A stretch of DNA of 64,000 nt from Clostridiales bacterium (GCA_012523405.1 JAAYIN010000026.1:32961-96960); one strand, 5' to 3'; positions 1-8,773 are shown, numbered from the stretch's first letter. Numbers and translations: made by a program. Notes: generated by a model from the letters alone, not told the origin.

Positions 1-1026
1 AGACCCGTCACCGCCGTCAGCGCATCCAAACTGCCCTGCCCCTACAGCGATACCGTCAAGGCCTTTGGCAGTTATGTCCTGTATTATGACGGGGTCAGCA
101 TCCACTGCATGACGGAAACAGGCTCCGTTCGCTGGTCGTTTCAAATCGGCTCAAACGCTGGCTACGACTGCACCGACAGCATCATCGCCGTGTGGTCTGG
201 CAGCACCATTTACATCCTTGATCAAAACGGCAATTCCTCCTACAACGACAACCTAGGCGAATCCATTCAGTTCGCACGCGCAGGCAAGCAGTACGTAGCC
301 GCCGTCATCGGCGACACCACCGCCCCGCGCCTTGTGGTCAAGGATCACATGGGTTCTCATATGGACGAGGAATCGGAAGCTTACACCGACCTGATCATCC
401 TTGACGTTGGATTCTACGGCGCAAAGGGCGAATATATGTGGACATTGGCGCTGGATGTATTCAGCACCGCCGCCAACCACCTCTTCAACACCTTTGAAGT
501 GGGTAAGATGAACACGGGCGAGGTATCGCTGGGCGAGCCCATCCCCTATGAAGTCATCTATGAAAATAGCCTGCTTCGCGTCATCAACACTCGAAAAATG
601 CTCACCTTCACCGACCGCGGCGCCGAGGACACCGCTGCATCCGTTCTGGTATACGGCTGGCAGCTGATGGACTACGAAGTGCCCGAGCGCGGAAGTGCCT
701 ACCTGCTTTTCGCCCCCACCTCCCAGGCCACCAGCATGTTTGACATTCGCGAACTGCGCCTGATCTCGGGCAGCCTTGACAAGCGTTACAGCCTGCCTTC
801 CACCTGCATCGGCGCAACCGTGTGGAACAAGACCGTATACGCCGTCTCCGCAACTGAACTGCTGCGTGCAGGGCAAAACGATCTGCGTTTTTCAACCTAT
901 GAACTGCCCCTTGATGCAGAGGTCACCCGCCTCATCGGCACCCTTAGCAGCGGGCGGATCATCGTTGCTTGCGGCAGCGATGTATACACTCTTACCTTGC
1001 CCCATTCCATCAGCAACATCAAATAA
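1..1026 (+). CDS. DUF5711-like beta-propeller protein, 5' end cut by window
   Basis: The reading frame is open from base 1, so the ATG at 109 is internal and the true start lies outside the window; at least 341 residues are visible. The visible part is a run of short beta-strand-like segments with recurring aromatic and Gly/Ser/Asp turns, the look of a WD/PQQ-type propeller. Proteins of this kind (DUF5711 in Clostridia) usually carry one N-terminal membrane anchor, which would be in the missing part. It ends 21 bp before the cvpA start, so the two are probably cotranscribed. The family assignment is from memory of its appearance and its CvpA neighbour, not from a catalytic motif; function unknown. 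Confidence 0.6.
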   Translation, partial: RPVTAVSASKLPCPYSDTVKAFGSYVLYYDGVSIHCMTETGSVRWSFQIGSNAGYDCTDSIIAVWSGSTIYILDQNGNSSYNDNLGESIQFARAGKQYVAAVIGDTTAPRLVVKDHMGSHMDEESEAYTDLIILDVGFYGAKGEYMWTLALDVFSTAANHLFNTFEVGKMNTGEVSLGEPIPYEVIYENSLLRVINTRKMLTFTDRGAEDTAASVLVYGWQLMDYEVPERGSAYLLFAPTSQATSMFDIRELRLISGSLDKRYSLPSTCIGATVWNKTVYAVSATELLRAGQNDLRFSTYELPLDAEVTRLIGTLSSGRIIVACGSDVYTLTLPHSISNIK

Positions 1027-1047
1027 CAAAAGAAAGGCAGGAGAGCT

Positions 1048-1761
1048 GTGAATATCATTGACATCATCATCATCGCGATCATTGGTCTATGCGTGCTATT
1101 TGGACTGTACAGAGGATTTATCCAAACAGTACTCAACCTCGGTGGAGGGCTGCTCTCGCTTGTTGGCTCGTTTTGGATATTCCCGAAAATATCGGATATC
1201 CTCAGCAGCAATACCGATATCACCCGCCTCATCAGCAGCTATACGGACTCAGCCAGTGTGCTTGGCGACCTTGACCTGAGCAGCCAAGCCGTGAACGGTC
1301 TGACCAGCTCTGGCGTGGAAGCCATCGTGCAAAAAGCCGATCTCCCCTACCCCATCGGCTCCCTCCTGACCCATAATCTGGAGCAGCAGGTTTTTAGCCC
1401 CCTCGGCACCCTTGCGACCAACGTCGGCGATTATGTCAACCAGACGATTCTATCCGTCAGCATCAACGTCATCTGCTTTTTGCTGTCCTTTGCTATTTGC
1501 TTTATCGTGTTCACCATTTTGATTAACCTGCTGCGCGCCGTCTTCCGCTTCCCCGTCCTCAAGCATCTGGATTGGCTTGCAGGCGGTGCATTCGGACTAT
1601 TGCTCGGCGTGCTGCTTTGCTTTGTGATCTTCACCGTCTTGCCGCTCATGGAGGGCTTGATCCCGATTCCTGAGTTTAGGGAGTTGGTGGACGCAAGCAC
1701 GCTTGGTACGGTTTTCAAAAATGGCAACCTGATTATCTCCATTATGAACCGTAAATTGTAA
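1048..1761 (+). CDS. cvpA: CvpA family membrane protein
   Basis: A 237-residue integral membrane protein. It opens with a very hydrophobic N-terminal helix (NIIDIIIIAIIGLCVLFGLY), then the charged/Gly turn RGF typical of CvpA, and has further helices near residues 35-50, 130-160 and 180-200, making about four. The GTG start at 1048 is preceded by AGGAG at a good distance. CvpA proteins were named for colicin V production in E. coli and are widespread in Firmicutes, where their role is linked to the cell envelope but not settled. It closes the operon with the upstream propeller gene; a terminator follows. Confidence 0.85.
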   Translation: MNIIDIIIIAIIGLCVLFGLYRGFIQTVLNLGGGLLSLVGSFWIFPKISDILSSNTDITRLISSYTDSASVLGDLDLSSQAVNGLTSSGVEAIVQKADLPYPIGSLLTHNLEQQVFSPLGTLATNVGDYVNQTILSVSINVICFLLSFAICFIVFTILINLLRAVFRFPVLKHLDWLAGGAFGLLLGVLLCFVIFTVLPLMEGLIPIPEFRELVDASTLGTVFKNGNLIISIMNRKL

Positions 1762-1788
1762 ACAATTTCATAGCAATCACAAGCTTGT

Positions 1789-1839
1789 CCCCGCACCTTT
1801 CGCGCTCTGCGCAGAGCCAATTGGTGCGGGGTCTCTTTA
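1789..1839 (+). terminator. Terminator after cvpA
   Basis: A 9-bp stem CCCCGCACC / GGTGCGGGG encloses a second small stem (GCTCTGC / GCAGAGC) and is followed by a T-rich stretch (TCTCTTTATT). It ends the cvpA transcript. Confidence 0.75.
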
Positions 1840-1910
1840 TTCATACGGCATTTGATTCTCTTCCTATATGAAATGATGCTATGCCCTACGATATACCATT
1901 TGTATAGGGG

Positions 1911-1939
1911 TTTTCATTCCCTCGAAACTATGTTAAAAT
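1911..1939 (+). promoter_or_regulatory. Candidate sigma-A promoter for rimO operon
   Basis: A TAAAAT -10 box at 1934-1939 is 17 bp from a weak -35-like TTTTCA at 1911-1916. It lies 60-90 bp before the inferred rimO start and after the cvpA terminator. The -35 match is poor. Confidence 0.35.
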
Positions 1940-2001
1940 AGGCATCGGAGTGACAAACAAATGTGCGCGTCCTCCTAACTGATTTTTTGGAGGGCTCATC
2001 A

Positions 2002-3312
2002 TTGCGAACCGTTGGAGTCATTTCGCTGGGATGCAGTAAGAATCGCGTGGATACTGAACTTATGCTCGGTATTTTGCGCAATCACGGTTACCGCATCACC
2101 ACCGATGAACGAGAAGCTGAAATTCTCATCGTTAATACCTGTGGTTTTATCGATCCTGCCAAGCAGGAGAGCATCGATACCCTTTTAAGCATGGCCGAGT
2201 ACAAGGCACACGGCAAATGCAAGCTCCTTGTAGCAACAGGCTGCCTAGTGCAGCGCTATGAGCAAACCCTCATTGATGAACTGCCTGAAATCGATCTATT
2301 CATGGGCGTGAGCCAATACCCCATGCTGCCGCAGGCTATTGAGAAAGCCCTTGGCGGCGAGCGCCTCAGCTACTGCCAGAATGATTTTTCTGTTCTTGCA
2401 GGCGACCGCGTGCTCACAACCGCGCCATACACCGCTTACATCCGCATCGCAGATGGCTGCGACAACTGCTGCACCTATTGCGCCATTCCGCTCATTCGCG
2501 GAGGTTTCCGCTCCCGCAGCATGGACAGCGTACTGGCTGAGATCAGGGAACTGGCAGAGCAAGGCGTCCGGGAGCATGTGCTGGTTGCGCAGGATACCTC
2601 GCGCTTTGGCATGGACACCCACGGGCGTTCTCTTTTGCCCGAGCTGATGACACGTGCTGCCGACATCCCGGGCGTCCAGTGGCTGCGCGTACTCTACTGC
2701 TACCCCGACGAGATCGATCAAGAGCTGCTGGATGCCATGGCTTCACGCCCAAACATCTGCAAGTACCTCGACCTGCCTTTGCAGCACGCAGACCCTGCTC
2801 TGCTCACTGCCATGAACCGCCGCGGTGATATCCAAAAGACGCGCAGCTTGCTCAAGAAAGCACGCGAAATGAATTTCACCCTACGCACCACCTTTATCAC
2901 AGGCTTTCCCGGCGAAACCGACGAGCAATTTGCTCGTCTCATGGATTTTATAACCGATATTGAGTTTGATCGTCTCGGCGCATTCACCTACTCACCCGAG
3001 GAGGACACCCCCGCCGCCGAAATGCCCGATCAGATCGACGAGGACATCAAAGAGGCACGTCTTGACACCCTCATGAGAGCGCAGCAGGCTATTTCCCTCA
3101 AGCGCAATCAGCTTCGCGTCGGCGGCATGGAGCGCGTACTCGTGGAAAGCGTTAACGCCGACGGCACCGCGATTGGACGCGGCGAGCAAGATGCCCCCGA
3201 AACCGACGGCATCATTCAGATCTCAGGCGCAGATGAACAGGATATCGGCGAGTTCATCAACGTACAGATCACAAATGCAGAGACATATGATCTCATAGGA
3301 GTGAAAGCATGA
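2002..3312 (+). CDS. rimO: Ribosomal protein S12 methylthiotransferase RimO
   Basis: A radical-SAM methylthiotransferase that modifies a conserved aspartate of ribosomal protein S12. Order of domains: N-terminal UPF0004 domain with three cluster cysteines (SLGCSKN, VNTCGF, ATGC), radical-SAM core with the CxxxCxxC signature in GCDNCCTYC near residue 155, and a C-terminal TRAM domain ending at 436. The start is inferred to be TTG at 2002: it sits 7 nt after a strong TTGGAGGG ribosome binding site and gives the family-typical N-terminus RTVGVISLGCSKN. The frame is open to a GTG at 1963, which would add 13 atypical residues and has no ribosome binding site. It overlaps pgsA by ATGA, so translation is coupled. 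Confidence 0.93.
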   Translation: MRTVGVISLGCSKNRVDTELMLGILRNHGYRITTDEREAEILIVNTCGFIDPAKQESIDTLLSMAEYKAHGKCKLLVATGCLVQRYEQTLIDELPEIDLFMGVSQYPMLPQAIEKALGGERLSYCQNDFSVLAGDRVLTTAPYTAYIRIADGCDNCCTYCAIPLIRGGFRSRSMDSVLAEIRELAEQGVREHVLVAQDTSRFGMDTHGRSLLPELMTRAADIPGVQWLRVLYCYPDEIDQELLDAMASRPNICKYLDLPLQHADPALLTAMNRRGDIQKTRSLLKKAREMNFTLRTTFITGFPGETDEQFARLMDFITDIEFDRLGAFTYSPEEDTPAAEMPDQIDEDIKEARLDTLMRAQQAISLKRNQLRVGGMERVLVESVNADGTAIGRGEQDAPETDGIIQISGADEQDIGEFINVQITNAETYDLIGVKA

Positions 3313-3851
3313 ACCTGCCTAATAAATTATCCATTTTGCGCATTGCGCTCATTCCTTTTATCCTACTCACGCTATATGTGGATACCGCAGCCTCAAACAC
3401 CATGGCATTGCTGCTTTTTGTAGCCGCAAGCTTTACCGATTGGCTAGACGGGTATTTGGCGCGCAAGAATGACATCGTGACCAATTTTGGTAAGTTCCTG
3501 GACCCCATCGCAGACAAGCTGCTCGTCCTATCCACCATGATCGGACTTTGCGGCATGGGTTACATCCCCGCATGGGCTTGCGTCGTCGTACTATTCCGCG
3601 AGCTATCGGTTGACGGGCTTCGCCTCGTAGCTGTTGAGCAGCGGCGCGTCATCGCTGCATCCAAGCTCGGCAAGCTGAAAACCGTCACGCAGATGTTCAT
3701 GCTCATCGCGTTCTTGCTGCAAAACATCGGTCTCATGAATCAGCCTATCATCCCTCAGATTTTGATGTGGGCAGCCGTATTCATGACGCTCCTATCAGGC
3801 GTGGATTATTTTATCAAGAACAAAGACGTCCTCAAGCTCGGAGGCATGTAA
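3309..3851 (+). CDS. pgsA: CDP-diacylglycerol--glycerol-3-phosphate 3-phosphatidyltransferase
   Basis: An integral membrane enzyme that makes phosphatidylglycerol-phosphate from CDP-diacylglycerol and glycerol 3-phosphate. The CDP-alcohol phosphatidyltransferase signature is intact: DWLDGYLAR, then G and the D...D pair in GKFLDPIADK. About five to six helices fit the 180-residue length. The ATG overlaps the rimO stop (ATGA), and the stop overlaps the next gene's ATG (TAATG). The rimO-pgsA-cinA-recA order is common in Firmicutes and supports the call. Confidence 0.93.
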   Translation: MNLPNKLSILRIALIPFILLTLYVDTAASNTMALLLFVAASFTDWLDGYLARKNDIVTNFGKFLDPIADKLLVLSTMIGLCGMGYIPAWACVVVLFRELSVDGLRLVAVEQRRVIAASKLGKLKTVTQMFMLIAFLLQNIGLMNQPIIPQILMWAAVFMTLLSGVDYFIKNKDVLKLGGM

Positions 3852-4333
3852 TGACTGATTTGATGCAAATGAGCACCGAGGTAGTCAACCAATTTCTTTC
3901 CCGCGGGCTCACCCTTGGCACAGCCGAAAGCCTGACCGGCGGCATGATATCTGCCAGTGTTGCGTCCGTCAGCGGAGCATCTGCTGTCCTCATGGGCGGC
4001 ATTGTCAGCTACGATCCGCGCATCAAGCACGAGCTTCTTGGCGTAACCATGGAGGTCATTGACGGCGCAGGCGTTGTCAGCAGCGAATGCGCCAGCCAAA
4101 TGGCACGCGGCGCGCGCATTGCCCTATCCGTTGATGTTGCGATCAGCGCGACCGGCATCGCAGGTCCAACAGGCGGCACCAACGAAACGCCCGTAGGCAC
4201 GGTTTTTCTGGGGGTTAGCACCGCAAAGCAAACCCATACCGTAAAATGTCTTTTTGATGGCGGCAGGCAGAGTGTGCGTGAGCAAAGCGCTCTACATGCC
4301 CTACAGCTTGCGCTGGCAGCCATCCAAGAATAA
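3851..4333 (+). CDS. pncC: Nicotinamide-nucleotide amidase, CinA C-terminal domain (PncC)
   Basis: A 160-residue stand-alone CinA C-terminal domain. Such proteins deamidate nicotinamide mononucleotide for NAD recycling. Family marks seen are the early AESLTGG segment, GGIVSY, the ATGIAGPTGG loop and the GTVFLGV strand. The start is ATG 3851, overlapping the pgsA stop by one base and preceded by CGGAGG; longer in-frame starts inside pgsA are less likely. The N-terminal CinA (MoCF-like) domain of full-length CinA is absent, so the short form is named here. A NAD-salvage role pairs well with the nadE gene later in the window, though they are not adjacent. Confidence 0.88.
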   Translation: MTDLMQMSTEVVNQFLSRGLTLGTAESLTGGMISASVASVSGASAVLMGGIVSYDPRIKHELLGVTMEVIDGAGVVSSECASQMARGARIALSVDVAISATGIAGPTGGTNETPVGTVFLGVSTAKQTHTVKCLFDGGRQSVREQSALHALQLALAAIQE

Positions 4334-4379
4334 AACCACTGTTGTAAGCGACGAACATACAAGATGAGGAGCATGTAAG

Positions 4380-5507
4380 ATGGCTAAGAAAGAAACAACG
4401 AAAAAGGAAATCGGCTCAAAAGTCGGGGATTTACGTGAAGCGAAGATGAAGGCGCTTGATATTGCGCTCGCACAGCTTAACAAAACCTACGGCAAAGGCT
4501 CTGTTATGAAGTTTAGCGACTCCATAGCGGACAATACTTTGAAGGTCATCCCCACCGGCTGTTTGGATTTGGATATCGCCCTTGGTGTAGGCGGACTGCC
4601 CCGCGGACGCGTGGTCGAAATCTACGGACCTGAAAGCAGCGGTAAAACCACCGTTGCCCTCCACTGCGTAGCAGAAGCACAAAGAGCAGGCGGCGTTGCT
4701 GCATTTATCGATGCCGAGCACGCCCTTGACCCCCAATATGCCAAGAAGCTTGGCGTGAACATCGACGATCTATACATTTCCCAGCCTGATACAGGCGAGC
4801 AAGCACTCGAGATTTGCGAGGCGCTCGTACGCTCCGGCGCTGTTGACATGGTCGTTATTGACTCCGTTGCCGCCCTTGTTCCCAAAGCGGAAATCGAAGG
4901 CGACATGGGCGATTCATTCGTTGGTCTGCAAGCCCGCCTCATGAGCCAAGCCCTGCGTAAGCTCACCGGCGTTATCAGCAAGACCAACGCCATCGCTATT
5001 TTCATCAACCAGCTGCGTGAAAAGGTTGGCGTTATGTACGGCAACCCCGAAACCACCACAGGCGGCCGTGCCCTGAAGTTCTACTCCACCATTCGCCTTG
5101 ATGTTCGCCGCGGCGAACAGCTCAAGAGCGGCACCGATGTCATCGGCAACCGCACCAAGGTGAAGGTTGTCAAAAACAAAGTTGCACCGCCCTTCAAGAT
5201 CGCAGAGTTTGACCTCATTTACGGCGAGGGCATCAGCAAAGAGGGCTCCCTCCTTGACATCGCCGTCGATCGCGACATCATTCAAAAGAACGGTTCATGG
5301 TTCAGCTATTCTGATCAGCGCATCGGTCAGGGACGCGAGAACGCTCGCCAGTTCCTAAAGGACAATCCTGAAATCACCTCCTTGATCGACAAGATCATTC
5401 GTGACGAGGAAAAGGCCGCCCATGCTGCAAAGAACACCGTCCAGCCTGATCCCGAAGACTTAGCCCTACTCGAAGAAGATCCTGATCTTGCGCTCCTTGA
5501 CGAGTAG
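4380..5507 (+). CDS. recA: Recombinase RecA
   Basis: The DNA-dependent ATPase of homologous recombination and SOS induction, 375 residues. Walker A GPESSGKT is at residues 83-90, followed by MAW-like [11 protein letters not shown] context, Walker B (VVIDSV), and the L2 region around GGRALKFY. The N-terminus is extended by about 20 lysine-rich residues compared with E. coli RecA, and the tail is acidic ([15 protein letters not shown]), as usual. ATG 4380 follows a GAGGAG site. It lies 46 bp after pncC, so is probably the last gene of the operon. I do not see a complete Gram-positive LexA box just upstream (see rejected items). Confidence 0.97.
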   Translation: MAKKETTKKEIGSKVGDLREAKMKALDIALAQLNKTYGKGSVMKFSDSIADNTLKVIPTGCLDLDIALGVGGLPRGRVVEIYGPESSGKTTVALHCVAEAQRAGGVAAFIDAEHALDPQYAKKLGVNIDDLYISQPDTGEQALEICEALVRSGAVDMVVIDSVAALVPKAEIEGDMGDSFVGLQARLMSQALRKLTGVISKTNAIAIFINQLREKVGVMYGNPETTTGGRALKFYSTIRLDVRRGEQLKSGTDVIGNRTKVKVVKNKVAPPFKIAEFDLIYGEGISKEGSLLDIAVDRDIIQKNGSWFSYSDQRIGQGRENARQFLKDNPEITSLIDKIIRDEEKAAHAAKNTVQPDPEDLALLEEDPDLALLDE

Positions 5508-5532
5508 GGGGCAGAGCTCCCTACACCCCCGC

Positions 5533-5561
5533 AAGGAGGACTTCGCCCACTTCATTGACCC
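5533..5561 (+). repeat. Degenerate copy of short dispersed intergenic repeat
   Basis: The stretch resembles the AGGGGAGCTTCGCTC... element found also at 36007, 51994 and 57545, but carries several changes. It lies between recA and its terminator. Confidence 0.4.
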
Positions 5562-5622
5562 TTGACCCGGTTTTGTCCGTGCTTTACACGGACAATGCTG
5601 GGGAGAAGTAGCAATATTTTGA

Positions 5623-5655
5623 AGTCACTGTTTAGGTTTAGGCAGTGGCTTTTTG
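5623..5655 (+). terminator. Terminator after recA
   Basis: Stem AGTCACTG / CAGTGGCT (one G-T pair) with a 12-nt loop, followed directly by TTTTT. Confidence 0.65.
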
Positions 5656-5746
5656 ATTTCTAATCTTTTTGATTTTGTTATACTTGAATTTCATTTCTAA
5701 CTGCCCTATACTCATTCTATCCACTATTTGGGAGGAACATATACTA

Positions 5747-6604
5747 ATGAAGATCGGATTTATTGGCATTGGCGTCATGGGTGAAAGCATGGCACGCCAT
5801 TTGATGGCAGGAGGTCACGAGCTGACCGTTTATTCACGCACCAAGGCAAAGGCGGAAGCGTTGCTCAGCGAAGGCGCGGCATGGGCCGATGATGCAGGCG
5901 CATGTGCAGCGGGGCAAGATGCCGTGATTACTATCGTTGGCTTTCCAAAAGACGTTGAGCAGGTCTATTTAGGCGCTGACGGCATTTTGGAAAACGCGAA
6001 GACAGGCGCATACCTCATTGACATGACCACTACGAGCCCAGCCCTTTGGGAGGGCATTGCACAGGATGCCGCTGCTCGCGGACTGCATCCCCTCGATGCT
6101 CCCGTATCAGGCGGAGACACTGGCGCACGCAACGCGACCCTCAGCATCATGGTAGGCGGCGAGGAAGCCGATTTTAATGCTTGTGCATCCATCTTTGCAT
6201 GCATGGGCAAGAACATCGTGCACACAGGCAAAGCAGGCACAGGCCAGCACACTAAGATGGCAAACCAGATCGCTATTGCCGGCGCAGTTGCAGGCGTCGC
6301 AGAAGCCATTCGCTACGGCGAAGTATGCGGACTTGACACCACCAACATGCTCAGCTGCATCTCCGCAGGTGCGGCAGGCAGCTGGCAAATGTCAAACAAC
6401 GGCCCCAAGATGATTTCAGGCGATTTCGCCCCTGCCTTCTTCATCAAGCATTTCATCAAGGACATGGGCATCGCTGCACAGGAAGCAACTGCCCATGAAG
6501 CAAACCTACCCATTCTTGACACCGTCCTCAAGCTCTACGAAGAAATGATGGCAAACGGTCAAGGCGACCTCGGCACACAAGCTCTCATTGACAAATACAG
6601 ATAA
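5747..6604 (+). CDS. NAD(P)-dependent beta-hydroxyacid dehydrogenase (3-hydroxyisobutyrate dehydrogenase / tartronate semialdehyde reductase family)
   Basis: A 285-residue two-domain oxidoreductase. The N-terminus is the Rossmann GxGxxG segment GFIGIGVMGESMA. The substrate-binding signature DAPVSGGDTGA is near residues 119-129 and the catalytic lysine lies in HTKMANQ near 170. The C-terminal half is the all-helical dimerisation domain. The start chosen is ATG 5747 with GGGAGG upstream; the frame is open to 5669 but the extra residues do not fit the family. An extended -10 (TGTTATACT, 5676-5684) could drive it. The substrate (3-hydroxyisobutyrate, tartronate semialdehyde or succinic semialdehyde) cannot be told from sequence alone. 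It stands alone between two terminators. Confidence 0.85.
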   Translation: MKIGFIGIGVMGESMARHLMAGGHELTVYSRTKAKAEALLSEGAAWADDAGACAAGQDAVITIVGFPKDVEQVYLGADGILENAKTGAYLIDMTTTSPALWEGIAQDAAARGLHPLDAPVSGGDTGARNATLSIMVGGEEADFNACASIFACMGKNIVHTGKAGTGQHTKMANQIAIAGAVAGVAEAIRYGEVCGLDTTNMLSCISAGAAGSWQMSNNGPKMISGDFAPAFFIKHFIKDMGIAAQEATAHEANLPILDTVLKLYEEMMANGQGDLGTQALIDKYR

Positions 6605-6608
6605 ACAC

Positions 6609-6652
6609 AAAAACGTCCTACACTCTACTAATAAGTGTAGGACGTTTTTTCT
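6609..6652. terminator. Strong bidirectional terminator
   Basis: Perfect 14-bp stem AAACGTCCTACACT / AGTGTAGGACGTTT with a 9-nt loop, T-run on the plus side and A-run on the other. It ends the dehydrogenase transcript. Confidence 0.9.
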
Positions 6653-6673
6653 TTGCTTGAGCACCGCAAAGGG

Positions 6674-6835
6674 TTGCGGCGCAAGCTGCGCAGCAGCCTT
6701 GTCCAGCCCAAAATCCCCCGCTGGACAATTCATCACCTGCTACGCCTTAGAAATGTTATCGTTGGATAAGGGTAATATTGCGGGGTGCCAGCTGCAAAGC
6801 AGCCTTGCCCAATCAAACCCACCACTGGATGAGCC
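6674..6835. repeat. Two diverged direct copies of a ~57-bp element
   Basis: Copies at 6674-6730 and 6779-6835 both begin TTGCGG and share the AGCTGC...AGCAGCCTTG core and a following C-rich block. The first copy holds a perfect TGTCCAGC / GCTGGACA stem, while in the second this stem has decayed. No gene fits here; the stretch between the terminator at 6652 and the SGNH gene holds nothing else I can name. Confidence 0.5.
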
Positions 6836-6871
6836 GACAACGCGCGCCACCAAATAACATATCTTCCGACC

Positions 6872-7615
6872 TCACCCAACCCTGTCTGCGCATAGCGCAG
6901 ACATATCGGGGTCAAGGGGGCTCTGTCCCCTTGTGAGGGTGCAGGGGGCAACGCCCCTTGCTACGGTGGTGGATATGAGACGGTGCCCATCGTTGTTTGG
7001 GTGAATGCCGTCGATGCACATGAGTTTTTCGTAATTGGGCTGCGCTAGGAATAGATCGCGTAGGTCAAGTAAACGGCATTTGAGCGTGCATGCTACATTC
7101 CTCATGGCGATGGCATAGCGCTCCTGCCAGCGATAGATGCCGTTGACATCGCCAAGGGCTGTGAGAACATTTTCCTTGTTGATATCTTTGGTAACCCAGT
7201 CAAAATAACGCTGGGAGTGTAGAGGCAAGGGCGTTATGAGCAAGGGCTGCATACCGCTGTCTTGGACTTTAAGGACAAATTCTGTGAGCTTGGTGATGTA
7301 GGTATCGAGCGGAACTTTCGCTTTGACTACACTTAGCGGATGCGCAGCAACCTCCGCCCAGTTTAAATCGCAGTCGTTTCCGCCAAATTCGATAGCGCAT
7401 AAGGCACTTGGAACGGGGACAAATTTCTGAAAGCTGCTAAGACCGTCTAGCACGGTTGCGCCCATATTAGAATGATTAAAAACCTTGCAGCCAACTGTCG
7501 TTTCAAGGCGTGTGGTCCATCTTTCAGGCGAGATGGCGTATCTGCCCTTTTCTTGGTTGTAGACAATTCCTCTCGCCAAAGAATCTCCCCAGACATGTAT
7601 TTCTGTGTATGTCAT
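6872..7615 (-). CDS. SGNH/GDSL-family hydrolase
   Basis: A cytoplasmic-looking 247-residue esterase/lipase-type hydrolase of the SGNH fold. Block I is VWGDSLA (nucleophile Ser), block III GGNDCD (Asn), and block V DGIHPNNDGH (catalytic Asp and His). The start preferred here is the ATG at 7615, which has a GGGTGG-like site upstream; an ATG at 7636 is only about 9 nt from the predicted transcription start and lacks a ribosome binding site. The last ~30 residues run into G/C-rich repeat-like DNA and may be an extended, non-conserved tail. It is divergent from the DUF1836 gene with an inverted repeat over its promoter, so that gene may regulate it. Substrate unknown. Confidence 0.8.
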   Translation of the reverse strand: MTYTEIHVWGDSLARGIVYNQEKGRYAISPERWTTRLETTVGCKVFNHSNMGATVLDGLSSFQKFVPVPSALCAIEFGGNDCDLNWAEVAAHPLSVVKAKVPLDTYITKLTEFVLKVQDSGMQPLLITPLPLHSQRYFDWVTKDINKENVLTALGDVNGIYRWQERYAIAMRNVACTLKCRLLDLRDLFLAQPNYEKLMCIDGIHPNNDGHRLISTTVARGVAPCTLTRGQSPLDPDMSALCADRVG

Positions 7616-7636
7616 CTCATAACCACCCTTCTTCAT

Positions 7637-7653
7637 CTAGTAATGAATACTAG
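7637..7653. promoter_or_regulatory. Inverted repeat over the SGNH hydrolase promoter (candidate operator)
   Basis: CTAGTA-N5-TACTAG is a perfect 6-bp inverted repeat. It overlaps the -10 box and start point of the minus-strand promoter, the place where a repressor would block transcription. The divergent DUF1836 gene is the natural candidate regulator; this is inference. Confidence 0.45.
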
Positions 7654-7679
7654 TATATCATTGTATTCCCTCCTGTCAA
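7652..7679 (-). promoter_or_regulatory. Sigma-A promoter for SGNH hydrolase
   Basis: On the minus strand, TTGACA (7674-7679) and TATACT (7652-7657) are 16 bp apart, close to consensus. Confidence 0.6.
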
Positions 7680-7698
7680 GACGATTATACAAAATAGA

Positions 7699-7727
7699 TT
7701 GCGGAATCATTAACCATATGATAAAAT
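7699..7727 (+). promoter_or_regulatory. Candidate promoter for DUF1836 gene
   Basis: TTGCGG (7699-7704) and TAAAAT (7722-7727) with 17-bp spacing, 25 bp before the gene. Confidence 0.5.
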
Positions 7728-7751
7728 CAAATTCATTGGAGGTAGCAAACG

Positions 7752-8246
7752 ATGATCAATAAGCAACAATCGGCATTTGCTGAAAGGCTGGCAGCCTATA
7801 CACCTGTCAAATGGGAGTACATTCCAGACCTTGGGCTGTACATGGATCAGGTGATTACGTTTGTGGAGCGCCAATGCAAAGCGCTCTATTTGGATAACGA
7901 GCGGATACTAACACCTGCGATGGTGAATAACTACGTCAAAATGGGTCTGGTGAGTAGACCTGACGGCAAGAAATACGCACAGGAGCACCTCGCGCAGCTG
8001 CTGATGATCTGCGTTCTCAAGCAAGCATCATCGGCAGAAGGAATGAAGCTGCTGCTGGCACCGCCTGAGGGCGAGGACATCAAAGCGCATTACGAACATT
8101 TTTGTCAAACACAGATGGAGGTATTCAGCGCCCTTTTGGCAGAGCTCCCGCTCCAATCGCCCACAACATGCGCTGTGCGCGGCGCAGCATACCGTTTTTT
8201 ATGTAACGCGATTTTATTTGCGGCACCAATGGAGGACGAAAAATGA
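7752..8246 (+). CDS. DUF1836 family protein, putative DNA-binding regulator
   Basis: A 164-residue protein with the DUF1836 core LTPAMVNNYVKMGLVSRPDG followed by KKYAQEHLAQLLMICVLKQ, which resembles the HTH and wing of MerR-like proteins (a site where a short helix pair is followed by a basic turn). DUF1836 proteins are common in Firmicutes and uncharacterised; a regulatory role is inferred. GGAGGT precedes ATG 7752 by 8 nt. It is divergent from the SGNH hydrolase and overlaps the downstream acetyltransferase by ATGA, so is cotranscribed with it. Confidence 0.8.
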   Translation: MINKQQSAFAERLAAYTPVKWEYIPDLGLYMDQVITFVERQCKALYLDNERILTPAMVNNYVKMGLVSRPDGKKYAQEHLAQLLMICVLKQASSAEGMKLLLAPPEGEDIKAHYEHFCQTQMEVFSALLAELPLQSPTTCAVRGAAYRFLCNAILFAAPMEDEK

Positions 8247-8773
8247 AGATGGCAATCAATTCATATCAAATCCGCGGGCTTGCGCTGCGCCAGTTGACGG
8301 CACAAGATAAAGCGGAGATGATGGCGCTGCATGATAGGGTGATTGCGGGACTGCCCGATCCCAGTTGGTTTTTCCCGTCTGAAGAATGGGAATTTGATGC
8401 ATGGCTTGAGGGCAACGAAGCGTTTGGCTACTTTGATAAAGGTACGCTGGCGGGCTTTGGCGTGATGACACCGCAGGATGCGCGCGGCGTTCATAGCTAT
8501 GCACGCGTTTTAGGCGAAAAGCCTGAATGCACGTTTGATTTTCATGATGTGCTTGTCCTGCCTGCATACCGCGGGCGAGGGGTTCACACGATGTTTTTAA
8601 AGCTGTTTGAGGAAATCGCACGGGCGATGGATGGCGAGGCAATTTATTCGACTGTCGATCCAATGAATAGCGCATCTTGGCATAATTTCGAAAAGGCAGG
8701 CTATCAGCAAATTGCCGAAAAGCCTGCCTATGATGGGCGCATGCGCCGATACTATCGATTGTCCCTGCGCTGA
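8243..8773 (+). CDS. GNAT family N-acetyltransferase
   Basis: A 176-residue acetyl-CoA-dependent acyltransferase. The acetyl-CoA binding motif A is FDVLVLPAYRGRGVHTMFL-like (VLVLPAYRGRGVH around residues 107-119), and the C-terminal NSASWHNFEKAGY matches motif B with a conserved aromatic. The start overlaps the DUF1836 stop (ATGA) and has GGAGG upstream. It ends 5 bp from the convergent spore-coat gene. Substrate unknown. Confidence 0.85.
   Translation: MKMAINSYQIRGLALRQLTAQDKAEMMALHDRVIAGLPDPSWFFPSEEWEFDAWLEGNEAFGYFDKGTLAGFGVMTPQDARGVHSYARVLGEKPECTFDFHDVLVLPAYRGRGVHTMFLKLFEEIARAMDGEAIYSTVDPMNSASWHNFEKAGYQQIAEKPAYDGRMRRYYRLSLR

Noticed and set aside
4340..4379. LexA (SOS) box before recA
   Set aside because: Only a GAAC half-site is present (GAACATACAAGA); the GTTC half of the Gram-positive box is missing, so I do not call it.
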